Made by a program: the position numbers and the translations under genes. Shown here in pieces: positions 16,930 to 25,639 of a stretch of 64,000 nt of DNA. Under the pieces are notes generated by a model, which worked only from the letters and a program-made list of their open reading frames with translations, had not been told where the DNA came from and searched no databases. The DNA comes from Paenibacillus glacialis (lineage in GTDB: Bacteria > Bacillota > Bacilli > Paenibacillales > Paenibacillaceae), in assembly GCF_001637205.1 (NCBI RefSeq), contig NZ_LVJH01000021.1, positions 1-64,000 of the forward strand. Reading direction: 5' to 3'. Each line of letters begins with the position of its first letter. The first letter of the stretch is position 1.

Positions 16930-16997
16930 GTTGGGAAGCTAATTTCGGCTATGCTATCGTTGTGAGGTCAGGGGTGGGATTCCCTAGGGCTCCGCCC
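16930..16997 (+). pseudogene. tRNA-like remnant, copy 4
   Basis: GTTGGGAAGC (D-arm-like), TGTGAGGTCAGGGG and TTCCCTAGGGCTCCGCC resemble the 3' half of a tRNA-Ala-type gene. The D-stem and anticodon arm are badly eroded. It abuts a 22-bp terminator hairpin. Confidence 0.5.
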
Positions 16998-17042
16998 AAA
17001 CAATAAAAGCTACTTCCTAAGAAGTGGCTTTTATTGTTTGGG
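16995..17042. terminator. Bidirectional terminator hairpin between convergent genes
   Basis: CCCAAACAATAAAAGCTACTTC pairs, with one wobble, with the sequence ending ATTGTTTGGG around CTAA. It serves the kinase gene on one side and the MFS gene on the other. The core GCTACTTC/GAAGTGGC is shared with the terminator at 8073. Confidence 0.85.
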
Positions 17043-17055
17043 TTGAGCAAAGAGT

Positions 17056-18438
17056 TCACTTGATTCCGCTTTGTATACTTATTGAACTTTCAGATGTGAT
17101 ACGAATACTTGCGAATAAACTCATTAGTATTAACACAAGATTGAATCCCATCGTTACAATTAATCCAGATTGCATCGTCAATCCTGCAGCCTGACTAACA
17201 ACTAGGATGGCACCGCCTATACCAATGACGACACCTGGTGTAAAAGAATCCGCAAATTGCAGATTTGCTGAGGTCTCGCCAGCCCCTTCTTCTCGAGTAT
17301 GAGCAAATGCCACCGCACCGCTCGTTGGATGGGCTAATCCCATTCCGATCCCCGCTATGATTTGCCCAATAACCGCTAAAGTAGGCGTTACGGTTGGAAT
17401 CCAAAACACGACTGCAAATCCGAGTGTAAGTAGCAGCACGCCTAGGATAATTCTTTTGTTACGCCCAAGACCCTGATCCGCCGTATCCCACCGTCCTTGT
17501 AGATAAGCAAAGAGACACCAACTTAGTGCGGCGCTAGCCACAATTAATCCAGCATTAGCTGGGGAAATACCTTTTATATCTATTAGACCTAGTACTAGAA
17601 AATTCTGCGTGCTGACATATGCTGCGAAGAACAGTCCCCGTGTTGCTAGAATAGCTGGCATACCTCTTTGGAATGTAAGAGTTCCCTTTGGTAGTAGCTT
17701 GCGAAGTGGATATGACATTATTGCTAAGCCAACAATGCTTAATATAACCCCTGTAATTTTCGGTAGCATGCCAAGTCCAGCTAAGAAAATCCCTGTTCCC
17801 ATCGTTAACAATAAGGCCAACCAAGTAGAGGTGGCTCCATTCCCCTCTTGTGTACTATGTACCTTTAATTTCCTAAAGGCTGGTAGGCTAAGTAGTGCTG
17901 ATAGAATTATGATTGGTAGTATACCCCAGAAAACAAACCTCCAAGACCACTGCCCAGCAATTAAACCGGCAACATATGGACCTAGCATGGATGGAAGAAC
18001 ATAGGCTGTCCCGAATGCACCGAGTATTTTGGCACGTAATTCATCGGGGTAACTTAAGGATATGGCGGTGTACACGCAAGTCATCATAGCACCAGCACCA
18101 AGGCCCTGAATCGCTCGTGCTAATATCATCATATACATGTCGCTTGCAGTCGCGGCAACGATCAGCCCCACGATAAACAAAACAAGTGCGTAAGTAAATG
18201 GTGCTGCAGGTCCTTTTTTATCAATGATACGACCTACCACCAAGGTGCCAACAATCTGGGCAAGCAGATAAGTGCTAAATATCCATCCAAACAGATGAAT
18301 GCCTTTCAAATCACCTGCGATGGAAGGGGCGATCGTAGTTACAGCTAAACCTTCAAATCCTACTGCCATCACTGACAGAATAATTCCTACCGATAGTGCA
18401 ACATAACGCGGACTGAAAATGCTTTGATTGTTAGACAT
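17056..18438 (-). CDS. MFS transporter (EmrB/QacA-like drug:H+ antiporter)
   Basis: A 460-residue membrane protein with about 14 predicted hydrophobic segments. Seen: VVGRIIDKKGPAAPF at loop 2-3, ARAIQGLGAGAMMT (motif B) and YVLPSMLGPYVAG (motif-C region), consistent with multidrug exporters of the DHA2 group. ATG 18438 follows TTGGAGG. It is transcribed divergently from a Cys-rich winged-helix regulator across 166 bases, so that regulator probably controls it. The substrate is not predictable. Confidence 0.85.
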   Translation of the reverse strand: MSNNQSIFSPRYVALSVGIILSVMAVGFEGLAVTTIAPSIAGDLKGIHLFGWIFSTYLLAQIVGTLVVGRIIDKKGPAAPFTYALVLFIVGLIVAATASDMYMMILARAIQGLGAGAMMTCVYTAISLSYPDELRAKILGAFGTAYVLPSMLGPYVAGLIAGQWSWRFVFWGILPIIILSALLSLPAFRKLKVHSTQEGNGATSTWLALLLTMGTGIFLAGLGMLPKITGVILSIVGLAIMSYPLRKLLPKGTLTFQRGMPAILATRGLFFAAYVSTQNFLVLGLIDIKGISPANAGLIVASAALSWCLFAYLQGRWDTADQGLGRNKRIILGVLLLTLGFAVVFWIPTVTPTLAVIGQIIAGIGMGLAHPTSGAVAFAHTREEGAGETSANLQFADSFTPGVVIGIGGAILVVSQAAGLTMQSGLIVTMGFNLVLILMSLFASIRITSESSISIQSGIK

Positions 18439-18604
18439 TGGATGTAACCTCCAAGAAAGTTTTTTATGTATACGCCATATCCGGATACTTAGTAAACATA
18501 TTTATTTATAAAGTTTAAGCTACAGTTCGGCTTTGACTTTGTCAACATTTTTATTTAAAATGTAGAGAGTGATGTAGAGACGTTGTTTTAAAAGGAGGGG
18601 CCCT

Positions 18605-19264
18605 ATGAGCGGAAATCAAACGAATAAGGATACCTCAACAAAGACACGAAGAGGGATCATTGATCTGCTAAAGCAGCAGGGGGGAATGGATGTCAACGCA
18701 CTTTCCTCAGAGTTTTTTCTATCTGGGATGGCCATTCGTCAGCATTTAAATGCGCTGAAAGAAGAAGGATTAGTTACTTATGAAGAAGAAGCTCGCCCTA
18801 TGGGCCGGCCAGCAAAGCTATGGAGATTAACTCCTGAGGCTAATCGGTACTTTCCAAGCGGGTATTCGGAATTGTCAGTCAGTCTGATTAATTCAATGAG
18901 AGAGGCTTTCGGAAACGAGGGGCTAGATAAGCTACTGGCTGTCCGGAATAAGAATATGCTTGACCAATATCTTCTGCACCTTAGTGACGCATCGGACTTA
19001 AGGGGGAAAATGGAGAAACTAGCCGATATTCGAACAAATGAAGGTTATATGGCTGAGGTAAAGGATCAAGGCGATGGAAGCCTGTTGTTTATTGAGAAGC
19101 ATTGTCCGATCTGTGAAGCTGCTGCTACCTGTGCCGGGTTATGTAAGAATGAGTTAAATCTCTTTCAAACCGTCCTTGGAAATAGTGTTCTTGTCGAACG
19201 GGTTGAGCATATTTTGGTGGGCGGAAGAAACTGTGTCTATAGGGTTAGTGAACGAATCAATTAG
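18605..19264 (+). CDS. SufR-like winged-helix regulator with Cys cluster (COG2345 type)
   Basis: A 219-residue regulator. Residues 15-80 form a winged helix (RRGIIDLLKQQGGMDVNALS, then MAIRQHLNALKEEGLVTYEE, then the wing RPMGRPAKLW). The C-terminal half carries HCPICEAAATCAGLCKNE, spacing C-x2-C-x5-C-x3-C, plus a fifth Cys in GGRNCVYRV. Relatives such as SufR bind an Fe-S cluster through conserved Cys; a redox- or iron-sensing role is inferred here. ATG 18605 follows AAGGAGG. The divergent MFS gene is the likely target. Confidence 0.75.
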   Translation: MSGNQTNKDTSTKTRRGIIDLLKQQGGMDVNALSSEFFLSGMAIRQHLNALKEEGLVTYEEEARPMGRPAKLWRLTPEANRYFPSGYSELSVSLINSMREAFGNEGLDKLLAVRNKNMLDQYLLHLSDASDLRGKMEKLADIRTNEGYMAEVKDQGDGSLLFIEKHCPICEAAATCAGLCKNELNLFQTVLGNSVLVERVEHILVGGRNCVYRVSERIN

Positions 19265-19296
19265 ATACTAAGGCCTTCTAAAATAGTGGTTTTTGT

Positions 19297-19355
19297 ACGG
19301 TTCCAGCTCGGGTTTGCGATGAGGTCAAGGATTCAATCCCCCTAGATTGCACTAC
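19297..19355 (+). pseudogene. tRNA-like remnant, copy 5
   Basis: GATGAGGTCAAGGATTCAAT, then CCCCCTAGATTGCACTACA, reads as variable loop, T-arm (AAGGATTCAATCC, close to a real TTCAA-type loop) and acceptor 3' strand. The upstream arms are lost. A terminator follows 11 bases later. Confidence 0.5.
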
Positions 19356-19366
19356 AAACGGATATT

Positions 19367-19391
19367 ACCACGTCATAGGACGTGGTTTTTT
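19367..19391 (+). terminator. Rho-independent terminator
   Basis: ACCACGTC-atag-GACGTGGT followed by TTTTT. Same stem as at 8353. Confidence 0.88.
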
Positions 19392-19499
19392 GTTAATTCT
19401 GGTGTAAACGCTGTTTATGACTTTTTCTAGTATGAAATCGCATAAAAATCATGTATGATTACGATTTGGAAAAATAACCCTTGCCTAAGGAGCAGACTA

Positions 19500-19998
19500 T
19501 TGAAAAGAAAATGGATGAAAATATTGAAAAAAATTAATTGTTAATTGTGATGGTTGTGGTGGTTGCATTAATCTTTCCTACATGGACACCCTCAATTAAA
19601 GGAGATCATAGTATAAGTACATTAGAACAGATACAAATCAATGGCACTGGACAAGAAGTGATGATTAGGGGAGTGGATAAACGCAATCCGATTGCTTGAG
19701 AAGAATTTTACGATCGTTCGTTATGATCAACGGGGGAGTGGGAAGATATTGGAATCGGACAGGTTGCCGACATTGCGAAAAGTGAACGAGATAATTTTTG
19801 AGTATTCATTAGGTCAGGCAAAGACAGCTGGTAACATAAAAGATGTGGAAAGACTAGAACAACTGAGAGGCTTTGATGTGCTGAAAGCCTCCCGTAAAAG
19901 AATTTGTCTTATTTGAGAAATCGGCTCATTATCCACAGTTCGAGGAAGAGGAGAAATTCTTTGAGTGGTTGAATACAACTTGGAGTCACCTTAAATAA
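19500..19998 (+). pseudogene. Decayed alpha/beta hydrolase gene (proline iminopeptidase-like)
   Basis: A TTG start behind AAGGAG gives a basic N-terminus that stops after 14 codons. The next frame continues as a membrane anchor (LLIVMVVVVALIF) and a beta-strand region (IQINGTGQEVMIRGVDKRNP). The sequence then jumps directly to LEKNFTIVRYDQRGSGK, omitting the oxyanion HGGPG segment expected between them. A later frame gives the C-terminus FEKSAHYPQFEEEEKFFEWL with the catalytic His region. At least two frameshifts and two deletions make it non-functional. Confidence 0.85.
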
Positions 19999-20000
19999 AT

Positions 20001-20017
20001 TGGGTTATACAAACCCA
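20001..20017 (-). terminator. Short hairpin after the deacetylase gene
   Basis: TGGGTT-atacA-AACCCA; on the minus strand it is followed by ATTTATTTAAGG. Weak. Confidence 0.35.
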
Positions 20018-20022
20018 CCTTA

Positions 20023-20880
20023 TTATTTGTTAACTGGTATATGTAATAATTCTGGAACGGTCACGAAGGTATAACCTTTGCTCCTTAGAATCTGAATGAT
20101 TTCGGGTAAAGCTTGGATGGTGCCAGTCAGATCTGATCCGACCCCTCCCCCTGCATGTTGAAGAATGATTGAACCTCGTCCTACAGAGGAAAGAATATTC
20201 TTTTTCACTTCATTTTTACGAAGTCCTTTCCAGTCTAGAGAGTCCACATTCCAGTTAACGATTTTGTAGCCTTGTTTCTTGGCCCATTTCAACTGCTCTT
20301 CTGTAATATCCCCATAAGGAGGGCGTATGATCCTTGGTTTGTAACCAACGATATGTTGAATGATCATGTCTGTCGTTATTATCTGCTTCTGAAATTGTGA
20401 TAAAGGTATTTTGGTGAATAGAGGATGATCATAGGAATGGTTACCAATGGCATGACCTTCGCGTTTCATACGAGAGACGAGACCGGGATATTCCTCTGCA
20501 CGCTTACCAACGACAAAAAAGGTAGCCTTTACGTGATATTTAGAGAGTACATTTAACACAGCTGGTGTGAAGCGTGGATCTGGGACATCATCGAACGTGA
20601 GCGCAATTTTTTTACTTCTAGGTCCTTTGGTAACAATCGTCTCCGGGAATTTACGATAAAGCTGTGATAATGATAAACCTTTATTCTTTTGTTGATTTCG
20701 ATGGGTAGAGTTCACTTTTTTAGAGTGCTGTTTAGATTGTTGTTTATGTAATATAGGCTCGGAAGCAACGCATAACTTCGTTAACGTATGAATGGACGTA
20801 CCCCGTATTTCAGTCTGATCTTGGGGGATTCCGCCTAATATTAGATAGAACATGAAACACAGGGCTATTTTTTTTAACAT
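20023..20880 (-). CDS. Secreted polysaccharide deacetylase (NodB/CE4)
   Basis: A 285-residue protein with an N-terminal hydrophobic signal segment (MLKKIALCFMFYLILGG). A Lys/Gln-rich spacer follows, then the CE4 domain from about residue 85. Seen: motif 1 TFDDVPDPR with the catalytic base Asp and metal Asp; motif 2 HSYDH (H-x3-H metal ligands); motif 3 RPPYGD; motif 4 VDSLDWKG; motif 5 IILQHAGG. The family removes N-acetyl groups from peptidoglycan, chitin or similar sugars outside the membrane. Motif 1 reads DDVPDPR rather than the commoner DDGP, as in some sporulation/PdaA relatives. Divergent from namA. Confidence 0.88.
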   Translation of the reverse strand: MLKKIALCFMFYLILGGIPQDQTEIRGTSIHTLTKLCVASEPILHKQQSKQHSKKVNSTHRNQQKNKGLSLSQLYRKFPETIVTKGPRSKKIALTFDDVPDPRFTPAVLNVLSKYHVKATFFVVGKRAEEYPGLVSRMKREGHAIGNHSYDHPLFTKIPLSQFQKQIITTDMIIQHIVGYKPRIIRPPYGDITEEQLKWAKKQGYKIVNWNVDSLDWKGLRKNEVKKNILSSVGRGSIILQHAGGGVGSDLTGTIQALPEIIQILRSKGYTFVTVPELLHIPVNK

Positions 20881-20945
20881 TTAAAAGGGACTCCCTTCGA
20901 ATCGAAACTGCGATGAACAATCTTTGTTGTTATTTCCGTAGCGTG

Positions 20946-20973
20946 TTGAAATTATGCTTGCAAAGATTATAAT
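20946..20973 (+). promoter_or_regulatory. Sigma-A promoter of namA
   Basis: TTGAAA, a 16-base spacer and TATAAT end 40 bases before the namA start. Confidence 0.6.
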
Positions 20974-21012
20974 AGTTACAGATATGGAGAGTGGGAAGGG
21001 AGAATATAGACG

Positions 21013-22035
21013 ATGACGGATCTATTTACACCTTATGAGCTAAAAGGAATGACATTGAAAAATAGAATTGTGATGCCTCCGATGTGCCAATATTCTGTAC
21101 ATGCAGAAGATGGAATTCCGAATTCCTGGCATGAAGTTCATTATGTTAGTCGTGCTGTTGGAGGTGCAGGTTTGATTATTGTAGAGATGACGGGGGTAGA
21201 ACCTGATGGGCGTATTTCATCTCGAGATACTGGGTTGTGGAATGACGAACAAATCCCAGCACACCAGTCGATCGTTAGAGGCGTTCACGACAATGGCGGC
21301 AAAATTGGTATTCAGATAGGTCATGCGGGGCGTAAAGCTCAAGATGCACTACCACCTGTTGCGCCATCACCCATCCCCTTTGACGAGCGATCAAAGACTC
21401 CTAGAGCACTAACGACATTAGAAGTGAAAGAACAAGTTCAATATTTTCAGGATGCTGCAGGGCGTGCTGTAGAAGCAGGTTATGACACGATTGAAATTCA
21501 CGGTGCACATGGTTATTTGATCCATCAATTCCATTCGCCTCTTACGAATCATAGAGAAGATGAATATGGAGCCGATCTTGCATTGTTTGGAGAAGAAGTT
21601 GTTAAAGCTGTGAAGCAAGTTACACCTCCTGAAATGCCCATCATCATGCGTGTATCTGCGATCGAGTATGTTGAAGGAGGCTATGATCTGGCTTACTGCG
21701 CAAAGATATGTGCGCGATATCGTGATGCTGGAGTGGACTTATTTCATGTATCTTCAGGTGGAGAGGGACTCATTGGATCGAATGGTGGACCTAATGCCAT
21801 CCAAGGATTTCAAGTCGCATTAGCAGAAGGCTTACGGTCATTACTATATGTTCCCGTTATTGCGGTTGGAAGACTGGAATCGTTCGAAGATGCTAATCAA
21901 GTCATTGAAGCTCATAGATCGGAGTTAGTCGCTATTGGACGTGGGATGCTGAAAGATCCTTACTGGGCATTACATGCAGCACAATCATTAAATATCTCTG
22001 GGCAGATTCCTAAGCAATACTTGAGAGGATTCTAG
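21013..22035 (+). CDS. namA: NADPH dehydrogenase NamA (YqjM, old yellow enzyme)
   Basis: A 340-residue FMN-dependent ene-reductase, the length of B. subtilis YqjM. Seen: LKNRIVMPPMCQYS with the YqjM-type active-site Cys; GKIGIQIGHAGRKA with the flavin-contacting residues; EIHGAHGYLIHQFHSPLTNH, the substrate-binding His pair region; NHREDEYG; and AIGRGMLKDPYWALHAA near the end. It reduces activated C=C bonds such as those of electrophilic xenobiotics and nitro-compounds using NADPH. Single gene with its own promoter. Confidence 0.93.
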   Translation: MTDLFTPYELKGMTLKNRIVMPPMCQYSVHAEDGIPNSWHEVHYVSRAVGGAGLIIVEMTGVEPDGRISSRDTGLWNDEQIPAHQSIVRGVHDNGGKIGIQIGHAGRKAQDALPPVAPSPIPFDERSKTPRALTTLEVKEQVQYFQDAAGRAVEAGYDTIEIHGAHGYLIHQFHSPLTNHREDEYGADLALFGEEVVKAVKQVTPPEMPIIMRVSAIEYVEGGYDLAYCAKICARYRDAGVDLFHVSSGGEGLIGSNGGPNAIQGFQVALAEGLRSLLYVPVIAVGRLESFEDANQVIEAHRSELVAIGRGMLKDPYWALHAAQSLNISGQIPKQYLRGF

Positions 22036-22299
22036 GATTCTTAATTGATAGAGACACATTAGATGAAAAATAGGAGCTGACCCAAAATCAGGTGTTCAAT
22101 TCACTTACTCATTAACGCTGTGTGGAACTGACTATTATTTATCTTTCACCTTAATATCTACAACAAATGAAACGTCTCGGTAGAGAATACCTCATCCGTA
22201 ACGTTTTTTTGCTGTGCTGTGAAAAAGGTCATTTGTTTTCATAAATTCATAAGCTATCTTTAAGTAACTGGATTGTGGTTGATAAGGAGGCTTATTCCC

Positions 22300-22995
22300 A
22301 TGGGGAAAGTAATATCTAACGAACGTGTAAGCGAACAAGTGTATTTGTTGAAGGTAGAACGAAATGATGAATGCCGTATGGGGCAATTTTATATGTTACG
22401 TGCGTGGGGGAACTACCCGTTACTCTCTCGTCCAATAAGTATTTTCAATAAAAGTGATGAAGGAATCGAGTTTCTAATTCAAGTGGTTGGAGAAGGTACG
22501 GAACTTCTTGCGGCACTTCGTCCTGGAGATCCGGTTACATTGGAAGGTCCATTTGGGAATGGATTTCCTGAGACGCAAGGTAGAGTAGCATTGATTGGTG
22601 GAGGAATCGGAATAGCACCACTGTATTACTGCGCACAACAAATCCCGAATGCCGATATCTATCTAGGGTTCAGTAAGGAGCCTTATTTATTAGATCGTTT
22701 CAGTTCTGTAGCGGGTAACCTTTATACCAATGTGGGGGGATATATCGTGGATGATGTTGATTTCCATCAATACGATACCATTCTAACTTGTGGACCCCAT
22801 GGCATGATGAGAGCGGTCCAAACGAAACAACAAACAACAGGGTGCTTAAGCCGTGTCTATGTTTCATTAGAGAATCGAATGGCTTGTGGCATTGGAGCTT
22901 GTCTAGTATGTAGTGTGTCTTGTGTAGATCGTCGTAAAAAAGCTTGTACAGATGGGCCTGTGTTCGCGGCAGAGGAGGTTTTGTTCCATGATTGA
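22300..22995 (+). CDS. pyrK: Dihydroorotate dehydrogenase B electron-transfer subunit (PyrK)
   Basis: A 231-residue ferredoxin-reductase-type protein. Seen: FAD-binding RPISIF; nucleotide-binding [21 protein letters not shown]; and the C-terminal cluster [13 protein letters not shown]...ACTDGPVF, which supplies the Cys ligands for the [2Fe-2S] centre. In the PyrK2-PyrD2 complex it passes electrons from dihydroorotate oxidation to NAD+. ATG 22300 follows AAGGAGG; the frame upstream of it lacks a start signal. It overlaps pyrD by 8 bases, so the subunits are translationally coupled. No other pyrimidine gene is nearby, which is unusual because pyrK and pyrD normally sit inside the pyr operon. 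Confidence 0.9.
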   Translation: MGKVISNERVSEQVYLLKVERNDECRMGQFYMLRAWGNYPLLSRPISIFNKSDEGIEFLIQVVGEGTELLAALRPGDPVTLEGPFGNGFPETQGRVALIGGGIGIAPLYYCAQQIPNADIYLGFSKEPYLLDRFSSVAGNLYTNVGGYIVDDVDFHQYDTILTCGPHGMMRAVQTKQQTTGCLSRVYVSLENRMACGIGACLVCSVSCVDRRKKACTDGPVFAAEEVLFHD

Positions 22996-23920
22996 TTTAA
23001 CGTGTCGAGTAGGGAATATTGATTTTAAGAATCCTATCGTAATGGCATCTGGAACTTTTGGTTTTGGAAGAGAATACGGTAAGTTATATGATATTTCCAA
23101 GCTTGGTGGTATTAGTGGGAAAGGACTCACCTTACATCCCAAGGCGGGTAATGATGGACTAAGGGTATTTGAGACGCCATCAGGAATGTTAAACAGTGTA
23201 GGGTTAGAGAATCCAGGCATCCCCTATTTCTTAGAACATGAATGTGAGAATTGGGAGACGTTGGACACGGTGCGAATCGTTAATCTTGGTGGTAATAGTA
23301 TCGACGAATATGTGATGGGTGCCATACTTATTCAAGAAGATTATGATAGAAGACAAGCTTTAGGACGCCAAGCGGTGGATATGATTGAATTGAATATTTC
23401 CTGTCCTAACGTAAAAGAAGGAGGTATAGCTTATGGTGTGAAGACATGCGCTGCACGCGAAGTGGTTCGTCAGGTTAGACAAGCTACGTCTCTTCCACTT
23501 ACGGTTAAATTGTCCCCAGGAGCAGAGAATCTCGTAGAAATGGCCATGATGTGTGAAGATGAAGGGGCAGATGCACTTTCTCTAATCAATACCATTTCAG
23601 GTATGAAAATAGATGTACATCGTCGGTCTAGTGTATTTCGTAACCTCTATGCAGGGCTGTCGGGGCCAGCGATTAAACCGATCGCACTACGAATGGTACA
23701 TCAAGTGGCTCAACATGTGAATATTCCCATTATGGGTATGGGTGGGATTGTATCAGCAACGGATGTCATTGAATTCATCATGGCTGGCGCGTCAGTGGTG
23801 CAGGTTGGAACTTATAATTTCATGAATCTTCGAGCAGGACAAGATCTTATTGAGGGACTAGTACAGTTTATGCAAGTTGAGAATATAAAATCTTTGGACG
23901 AAATACGTGGAATATTATAG
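22988..23920 (+). CDS. pyrD: Dihydroorotate dehydrogenase B catalytic subunit (PyrD)
   Basis: A 310-residue class 1B FMN protein. Seen: [17 protein letters not shown] at the N-terminus; [13 protein letters not shown] carrying the class 1 catalytic Cys and FMN/substrate contacts; TVKLSPG with the FMN Lys; [13 protein letters not shown]; and [20 protein letters not shown], the phosphate-binding glycines. It oxidises dihydroorotate to orotate in de novo UMP synthesis together with PyrK. ATG 22988 follows GAGGAGG inside the end of pyrK. Because the unit is isolated, it may also be a paralogue acting on another dihydropyrimidine-like substrate. Confidence 0.9.
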   Translation: MIDLTCRVGNIDFKNPIVMASGTFGFGREYGKLYDISKLGGISGKGLTLHPKAGNDGLRVFETPSGMLNSVGLENPGIPYFLEHECENWETLDTVRIVNLGGNSIDEYVMGAILIQEDYDRRQALGRQAVDMIELNISCPNVKEGGIAYGVKTCAAREVVRQVRQATSLPLTVKLSPGAENLVEMAMMCEDEGADALSLINTISGMKIDVHRRSSVFRNLYAGLSGPAIKPIALRMVHQVAQHVNIPIMGMGGIVSATDVIEFIMAGASVVQVGTYNFMNLRAGQDLIEGLVQFMQVENIKSLDEIRGIL

Positions 23921-23962
23921 AATATTATATAGATCCTGCCGAACAAGAAAGGCTGAAGAAGT

Positions 23963-24310
23963 ATGCACGAATACAATCCTGAGGATATTGTAGTAACAGA
24001 AGTTCCAATCGGACGTGATATGATGTTGATCATCACAGGAGGAGCTGCACATATTGGCGCTGTGTCTACGGCATATGTAGGTCTGAGCGGTGAGGTTGAA
24101 GTACAAACATCGGAGCTTCCAGGACACAAAGAACATACCATAAGTGAAGATTTAGCACTCAAAGCTGCACGGGTGCTCAATCGAACCGTAACCGTAGCTA
24201 TGGGAATTCATTATGATGATATTTCGAAAGAAGAAATCATGGATATCATTGCAATCGTGAACGGTAAAATGGATGTTTTTTTACGGCAGGAATCCAAACT
24301 TCGAGCCTAA
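23963..24310 (+). CDS. LpdD-like small protein (prenylated-flavin chaperone-like domain)
   Basis: A 115-residue protein with VTEVPIGRDMMLIITGGAAH near the N-terminus, an IGAVSTAYVG block, HKEHTISEDLALKAARVLNR, and VAMGIHYDDISKEEIMDI. This pattern resembles LpdD, the small subunit associated with gallate-type UbiD decarboxylases. No UbiD-like large subunit is visible here. It follows pyrD by 42 bases and is probably co-transcribed, so a role tied to flavin chemistry is suggested but not shown. Confidence 0.6.
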   Translation: MHEYNPEDIVVTEVPIGRDMMLIITGGAAHIGAVSTAYVGLSGEVEVQTSELPGHKEHTISEDLALKAARVLNRTVTVAMGIHYDDISKEEIMDIIAIVNGKMDVFLRQESKLRA

Positions 24311-24332
24311 TAAGGAAAAATATTAAAAAAAA

Positions 24333-24358
24333 TGAAACATTATTTTTTTTAATGCGTA
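24333..24358 (+). promoter_or_regulatory. ECF sigma factor (SigmaW-type) promoter of the pspA operon
   Basis: TGAAAC at 24333-24338, exactly 16 bases, then CGTA at 24355-24358, the consensus of SigmaW promoters including the spacer T-run often seen there. It lies 46 bases before the pspA start. In B. subtilis pspA is a known SigmaW target, which supports the call. Confidence 0.88.
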
Positions 24359-24403
24359 AACCTTATTATAAAAAACAAACATTTTCCTAGGAGGAAACAA
24401 ATT

Positions 24404-25069
24404 ATGTCTATGTTCAAAAGATTACGCGATTTAACGATGTCAAATATTAATAGTATGATCGATAAAGCAGAAGATCCAATTAAAATGACAGACCAGTACA
24501 TTAGAGATATGCATGAAGATCTTGAGGATGCTGAGAAAGCTGTAGCAGCACAAATTGCAATCGAGAAGAAATTCAAACAACTTTATGAAGAACAAGAAGC
24601 ACTAGTGGCTAAGCGTGGTCAACAAGCAGCTACAGCGGCTCAAGCTCAGAACATTGATCTTGCTCGTCGTGCTTTGGAAGAGAAGAAAGCAGCGGAAGTG
24701 AAGATGAACGAATACAAAACGAATTATGATCAGAACAAAGCAGCAGCTGACAACTTGCGTGGTAAGCTTGATGATATGCGCAAGCAATTGACAGAGATGA
24801 AAAATAAGCGTGAAACGTTGGTAGCTCGTTATAATGCTGCTAAAGCACAGACTGAAATTAACAAAGCGATGACAGGATTCAGTACTGATTCTGCAGCAAG
24901 TGGTCTTAAACGCATGGAAGATAAGATGATGCAAATGGAAGCACAAGCTGAAGCAAGTAATGAATTAGCTTCAAGTGAGAAATCATTGGATGCTGAGTTC
25001 GAAAGCTTAAATAAAGACCAAGCGGTAGAAGATGAGCTTGCAGCACTTATGAAACAATACGAGAAATAA
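24404..25069 (+). CDS. pspA: Phage-shock protein A / IM30 family
   Basis: A 221-residue almost fully helical protein with the family N-terminus MSMFKRLRDLTMSNINSMID, then KAEDPIKMTDQYIRDM and a long Ala/Glu/Lys-rich coiled coil to about residue 210. PspA/IM30 proteins are membrane-remodelling ESCRT-III relatives that bind stressed membranes from the cytoplasm and limit proton leakage. ATG 24404 follows AGGAGG. The SigmaW-type promoter and the DUF350-DUF4178-DUF4247 genes behind it mark a cell-envelope stress operon. Confidence 0.93.
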   Translation: MSMFKRLRDLTMSNINSMIDKAEDPIKMTDQYIRDMHEDLEDAEKAVAAQIAIEKKFKQLYEEQEALVAKRGQQAATAAQAQNIDLARRALEEKKAAEVKMNEYKTNYDQNKAAADNLRGKLDDMRKQLTEMKNKRETLVARYNAAKAQTEINKAMTGFSTDSAASGLKRMEDKMMQMEAQAEASNELASSEKSLDAEFESLNKDQAVEDELAALMKQYEK

Positions 25070-25109
25070 TAATCTTCTTATCCATTGTGTGAATATGAGG
25101 TTTCAACAG

Positions 25110-25150
25110 GCGAAGGAGCCAATTTATCAAATAGGCCTCCTTCGCTTTTA
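25110..25150 (+). terminator. Hairpin between pspA and the DUF350 gene
   Basis: GCGAAGGAG...CTCCTTCGC with a moderate T-run (TTTTAT). Probably a partial terminator that keeps pspA more abundant than the downstream membrane genes. Confidence 0.75.
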
Positions 25151-25204
25151 TATGAATAAAAATAAGTCTGATGTGTAATTTGATGATATGGGGTGACGAG
25201 TTTA

Positions 25205-25609
25205 ATGGATTTTGAGTATGTTCTAAGAGTGTTGGTCTGGACAGGTGTAGGCTCAGTGTTATTGTTTGTTCTACTCTATGTAGACTCCTTATTTACGAAA
25301 TACAAAGATTTTGAAGAGGTTAAAGCAGGAAATATGGCAGTTACATCACGGATGATGATGAAACTACTAGCACAAGGATATATCCTATCAGTATCCATCT
25401 CTTCCTCTAATGAACTATTAGAAGCGATCGTAGTATCGATCATCTCTTTTCTTGTTCTACTTGTATTGGAGAGTATCGTACGTGTATGCTTACGAGCATG
25501 GGCTAAACTCGATTTAGATCTAGGAACGCAGCAAGGAAAACTTGGTTATGGCCTATTTGGTGGGACCCTTCACGTTGTAGGGGCTTTAATTATTACTGCT
25601 TGTTTGTAA
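25205..25609 (+). CDS. DUF350 (YjfL-like) integral membrane protein
   Basis: A 134-residue protein with four membrane segments: VLVWTGVGSVLLFVLLYVDS, AQGYILSVSISSS, LLEAIVVSIISFLVLLVLES and GYGLFGGTLHVVGALIITA. The arrangement fits DUF350. Relatives are regularly encoded with PspA and DUF4178 proteins. ATG 25205 is preferred (GGGGTGA 9 bases upstream) over GTG 25193. Function unknown; probably part of the membrane-stress complex. Confidence 0.75.
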   Translation: MDFEYVLRVLVWTGVGSVLLFVLLYVDSLFTKYKDFEEVKAGNMAVTSRMMMKLLAQGYILSVSISSSNELLEAIVVSIISFLVLLVLESIVRVCLRAWAKLDLDLGTQQGKLGYGLFGGTLHVVGALIITACL

Positions 25610-25639
25610 AAGAATAAAATAGGAGAGGAGTCATAAAAG

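Larger units (their letters stand above)
16659..17055. other. Intergenic region with tRNA-like copy 4 and a long terminator
   Basis: 16675-16870 contains short coding-like scraps (for example SITIRIADENLQEEYDIE before a stop at 16862) but no usable gene. The rest is the tRNA-like remnant and the hairpin listed separately. Confidence 0.45.
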
